Shown piece after piece: positions 60,796 to 64,000 of a stretch of 64,000 nt of DNA. Numbering within the stretch: the stretch's first letter is position 1; every line of letters begins with the position of its first letter. The stretch comes from Petrosia ficiformis (lineage: Eukaryota; Porifera; Demospongiae; Haplosclerida; Petrosiidae): positions 1,337,001-1,401,000 of the forward strand of contig OX345642.1 of the NCBI GenBank assembly GCA_947044365.1, given 5' to 3'. The notes beneath the pieces are model-generated. The model saw only the letters and a list, made by a program, of their open reading frames with translations, did not search any database and was not told where the DNA came from. The position numbers and the translations under genes were made by a program.

Positions 60796-63700
60796 TTATG
60801 ATATAGGAATATGTGTTGTTGTAGAATATTCTCTGTTATCAAAACGTTGAAGTGGGTTGAAAATACTTTGACTGTATTTCACTGTGTCTTTAAATAGTTT
60901 CTTCATAATAAGGAATGGTCTTTTCTTTGTATTCTTTCGTATTGGCAATGAATCCTGGGATAGTTTTATATTACTTTGATTTGTATCAGTAGACAGCTTT
61001 TGTTCCTCTGAAGTGGTCTCGTGACTTTCACTTTCTGGACCTGGACCTTCAATTCCACCATGTTGCAACAGAATATTCTTTGTTGCGTCTTCTTCAGCAA
61101 AGTCAAGAGCTGTCTGTCCAAATTCATCTGTCTTGTTAACATTAGCACCAGCTGTGATAAGAGCCTCTACTATATCAGTGTGCCCACAACATGATGAAAT
61201 GATGAGAGGAGTGACACCATGAACAAACTGAAAATCTGGTGTTATCTTACCAGACATCAACTGATCTACTACTGATCTTAAATCACCTTCAGCACAAGCA
61301 ATAATAAGATCTCTTTGGTCAGAAACGATATCTAGTCTATTTGACAACAATCTAATGACTGGAACATGACCATAGCCACAAGCGAAGTACCATCCCATTG
61401 ATAGGCTTTTTAAACTCAACTCGGTATGTTTCAGGAAGATATTCACACATTCAATATTACCATTCGCAGCAGCACATGCAAATGAATCGAATGATACTCC
61501 TTCACTAGTGACAAAATAATGTGGATTTGCATTATGTCTCAATAATACTTCAATAATATCAGAATGACCTTCCATACTGGCAACCATTAATGCTGTCCTT
61601 CCATCGTTGTCATGAATATTGGGATCAGCACCCTTTTGGAGTAGTATTTCTACCACCTGGTAATGACCATTTATACTGGCCTCAATTATAGCTGTACTTC
61701 CATCGTTGTCATGAATATTGGGATCAGCACCCTTTTGGAGTAGTATTTCTACCACCTGGTAATGACCATTTATACTGGCCTCAATTATAGCTGTACTTCC
61801 ATCGTTGTCATGAATATTAGGATCAGCACCCTTTTGGAGTAATATTTCTACCACCTGGTAGTGACCACCCTGGCTTGCCTGAATTAAGGCTGTTCTTCCA
61901 TTTTTACAATTTTGAACATTGGGGTCAACTTGTTTCTCAAGTAATAGTTCCACTACCTTTTGATGACCGTTCTGAGCAGCAGATATTAATGCTATCCATC
62001 CCTCTTTGTCATGAATATTAGGATCAGCACCTTTCTTGAGTAGTAATTCAACCACCTGGTAATGACCATCAAAACTGGCAAATATCAAGGCTGTCCATCC
62101 TTCGTTGTCATGAATATTAGGATCAGCACCCTTTTGGAGTAATATTTCTACCACCTGGTAGTGACCACCCTGGCTTGCCTGAATTAAGGCTGTTCTTCCA
62201 TTTTCACTGTTTTGAACATTGGGGTCAACTTGTTTCTCAAGTAGTAGTTCCACTATCCGTTGATTACCATATTCACTGGCTAATATTAAGGCTGTGAATT
62301 CGTCATTGCTATGAACATTAGGATCAGCACACGTTTTTGATTCATCATGTATACGATCCACATTAGATAAGTCTTGTAGTAACTGAACAGCTTCATTATT
62401 ACCAAATTGTACTGCCTTTTGAAGAGCTAATTCAAAAGTGAAGTTCTTGTCTTCCTCTTCCATTAATACCGGTGTGTTATTAATTATCATTTCAAACACA
62501 CCAAGAAGATACATTAATTCTCTCTTCTTTGCTACTTCTGATATAAGATCTTCTATTATCTGTGAAGAATTTGGTATAAGGAACTTGATACATGGTACCT
62601 CTTCTACAACATCTACTGTCATGTGACTGCGGTATCTCTGATTGTCAGAGAATAGGAAGGAATAGAATTTACGAAGTATCTTTAGAGTTTTGTTACTCCA
62701 GTTCCTGTTGAGTTTAAAGACCAAATATGTATTGGTGGCCATTGTTGTTTCTTCTTGCTGAGGTAAGAATGCCATTACATTCTCTATTTTTAATAATTCC
62801 TCAAATGTTTGAACTATGGAAAGGTATTCCTCAAGTTCCTCTTGAATCTCAACATTATATTGAAGGAATTCTCTTGTGATGACAACTAGTAATTCATAGC
62901 TCAGAAAATCTGAGTATGCTCGTACTCTACTGAATAAATCAGTGCTATCATGTACTTTACTAGATCCTGTGATTTCAGGATATACTTCAAGGAATTGAGA
63001 AACCTGGAGCAAGATATCTTTCTCTTTAGCAATCAAATGATCGAAGCCTTCTTCTATTCTGTCAAGTAGATGTTTAAATCGTTTTTGTAAGTCAACAGCT
63101 GAGAATTTGAAGAGTATGTCACATATATCTTGTTGCCCTTCCTCCCTGTAGGCTCTTTCAAGAATAGTAATACCTCCCAAGAGAACATGAGGATTTGCTC
63201 CAGCTTCAAGAAGATACTGCACTGTTGGAAGCGACTTGTTACCTGTAATGGCATATGCTAATGGTGAATAGTTATCGATATCTATTCTGTTGACATCAGC
63301 TTCCATTTGTACGAGAGTGTCTATCACTTCAACATGTCCACATGATGAGGCAATCATAAGAGGAGTGATACCTGATATTAGTGTAGTGTTAGGATCAATG
63401 TTGAATTCCATGATGTGTTGTATAACAGATCCCACATCTCCTTCAGCACAAGAGATAAAAAAATCTATTACTTGAGGAGTACTTTCGAGTTGTTTCACTA
63501 ACAGACTAAAGACAGCTGAATGTCCCAGTCTACATGCAAGAACTATTCCTGAAGATAAATGAGAAGATGGAATGGCATCAATCATGAGTTTAAGAATATC
63601 AGCATTATTCCCTCTAACTGAAGCCATAAATGGTGTGTCATCCTTTGTATTTTTAATAGCTAGTGAGGCATGGTAGCTAAGTAGTAACTCTATTACTGTA

Positions 63701-64000
63701 TTGTGACCTTTGTAACAAGCAATGTGTAAAGCTGTGTTACCATCTTTTCGTTGAATGTCAAGATCTGCTTTAGCTAAGAGAAGACAAGGAACAATGCCAA
63801 TATTTCCATTAGCAAGCATTAGTGCAGTTTGCCCTGTGCTATCCTGAAGATCAACGTTAGCCTCAGCTGATACCAGTGTTTGTACAACCTCTTCATGTCC
63901 AGCCTCACATGCCAACATTAGTGCTGTCTTTCCCTCACTATTGTTATAGTTTATATTAACTCCCAAGTCTAGTAGAAACTGAACTGCTTCATTATTACCA
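60796..64000 (-). CDS. Gene 5: C-terminal two-thirds of a Death-ankyrin protein (runs off the right edge)
   Basis: The frame is open from the window edge (GNNEAVQFLLDL at the top) to TAA at 60796-60798, 1068 codons. The apparent TTG start at 63966 is inside the ankyrin block and is not a real start. Seen in order: ankyrins; a helical module; eight or nine young ankyrin repeats such as GHYQVVEILLQKGADPN alternating with GHQKVVELLLEKQVDPN; degenerate ankyrins; the family tail with KKLFKDTVKYS. The N-terminal Death domain and first module must lie beyond 64000. It is a mosaic: its first ankyrin part is almost identical to gene 2 (ESTPQVID, KNTKDD), its module resembles gene 4 (MIINNTPVLME), and its young repeats match gene 3 (WIALISAAQNGHQK). 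Confidence 0.85.
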   Translation of the reverse strand, partial: GNNEAVQFLLDLGVNINYNNSEGKTALMLACEAGHEEVVQTLVSAEANVDLQDSTGQTALMLANGNIGIVPCLLLAKADLDIQRKDGNTALHIACYKGHNTVIELLLSYHASLAIKNTKDDTPFMASVRGNNADILKLMIDAIPSSHLSSGIVLACRLGHSAVFSLLVKQLESTPQVIDFFISCAEGDVGSVIQHIMEFNIDPNTTLISGITPLMIASSCGHVEVIDTLVQMEADVNRIDIDNYSPLAYAITGNKSLPTVQYLLEAGANPHVLLGGITILERAYREEGQQDICDILFKFSAVDLQKRFKHLLDRIEEGFDHLIAKEKDILLQVSQFLEVYPEITGSSKVHDSTDLFSRVRAYSDFLSYELLVVITREFLQYNVEIQEELEEYLSIVQTFEELLKIENVMAFLPQQEETTMATNTYLVFKLNRNWSNKTLKILRKFYSFLFSDNQRYRSHMTVDVVEEVPCIKFLIPNSSQIIEDLISEVAKKRELMYLLGVFEMIINNTPVLMEEEDKNFTFELALQKAVQFGNNEAVQLLQDLSNVDRIHDESKTCADPNVHSNDEFTALILASEYGNQRIVELLLEKQVDPNVQNSENGRTALIQASQGGHYQVVEILLQKGADPNIHDNEGWTALIFASFDGHYQVVELLLKKGADPNIHDKEGWIALISAAQNGHQKVVELLLEKQVDPNVQNCKNGRTALIQASQGGHYQVVEILLQKGADPNIHDNDGSTAIIEASINGHYQVVEILLQKGADPNIHDNDGSTAIIEASINGHYQVVEILLQKGADPNIHDNDGRTALMVASMEGHSDIIEVLLRHNANPHYFVTSEGVSFDSFACAAANGNIECVNIFLKHTELSLKSLSMGWYFACGYGHVPVIRLLSNRLDIVSDQRDLIIACAEGDLRSVVDQLMSGKITPDFQFVHGVTPLIISSCCGHTDIVEALITAGANVNKTDEFGQTALDFAEEDATKNILLQHGGIEGPGPESESHETTSEEQKLSTDTNQSNIKLSQDSLPIRKNTKKRPFLIMKKLFKDTVKYSQSIFNPLQRFDNREYSTTTHIPIS

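Noticed and set aside
63964..63966. Start codon of gene 5 at 63966
   Set aside because: It is a TTG inside a conserved ankyrin (LDLGVNIN). The frame continues to the window edge, so the gene starts outside.

Overview
The window looks like animal nuclear DNA, most likely from a demosponge such as Amphimedon (inferred from family recall, not proven here). It is AT-rich. It carries short spliceosomal introns with GT/AG borders (one of 69 bp), the C-terminal exons of a BCNT/CFDP1-type chromatin protein, and a head-to-tail family of large single-exon proteins that join an N-terminal Death-like domain to ankyrin repeats. There is no operon structure, Shine-Dalgarno signal or bacterial gene.

All Death-ankyrin genes lie on the minus strand. 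From left to right they are: the 5' end of gene 1 (1-559, cut by the window edge); gene 2 (5272-10116, broken by one in-frame TGA); a 5'-truncated pseudogene (20753-22995, also with one nonsense codon); gene 3 (24811-31242, intact, 2143 residues); gene 4 (44563-48846, intact, 1427 residues); and the 3' two-thirds of gene 5 (60796-64000, continuing past the right edge). Each protein follows one plan: Death-like domain, predicted coiled coil, then two or three rounds of an unrecognised helical module of about 170 residues followed by ankyrin repeats. The last ankyrin block is a set of nearly identical 33-residue repeats that varies in length between paralogues. A conserved basic, Ser/Thr-rich tail closes the protein. 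Two different Death-like domains are used: type I (starting MSDNVPV) in genes 2 and 3, and type II (starting MSDDIPM) in genes 1 and 4. Decayed pieces of the unused type lie upstream of genes 2, 3 and 4.

The spaces between genes are built from repeats. Each complete 3' end is followed by a conserved flank of about 180 bp and then a minisatellite: 56-bp units at 2.5-5.2 kb, 40-bp units at 17.0-20.5, 23.0-24.6, 41.0-44.3 and 56.3-60.5 kb, and a decayed 56-bp-like form at 39.2-40.95 kb. Upstream of genes 2, 3 and 4 lie three paralogous blocks (10.1-16.9, 31.2-35.05 and 48.85-56.2 kb), each with a 28-bp CCAAT-containing array of about 20, 9 or 45 copies. Blocks one and three also carry plus-strand BCNT exons, well formed in the first and decayed in the third. 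The stretch 35.05-39.2 kb is unique to the window.

Taken together, the locus looks like a duplicating, gene-converting cluster of intracellular adaptor- or sensor-like proteins in which Death domains, internal modules and ankyrin blocks are reshuffled. A role in immunity or self-recognition is a hypothesis, not something the sequence demonstrates.
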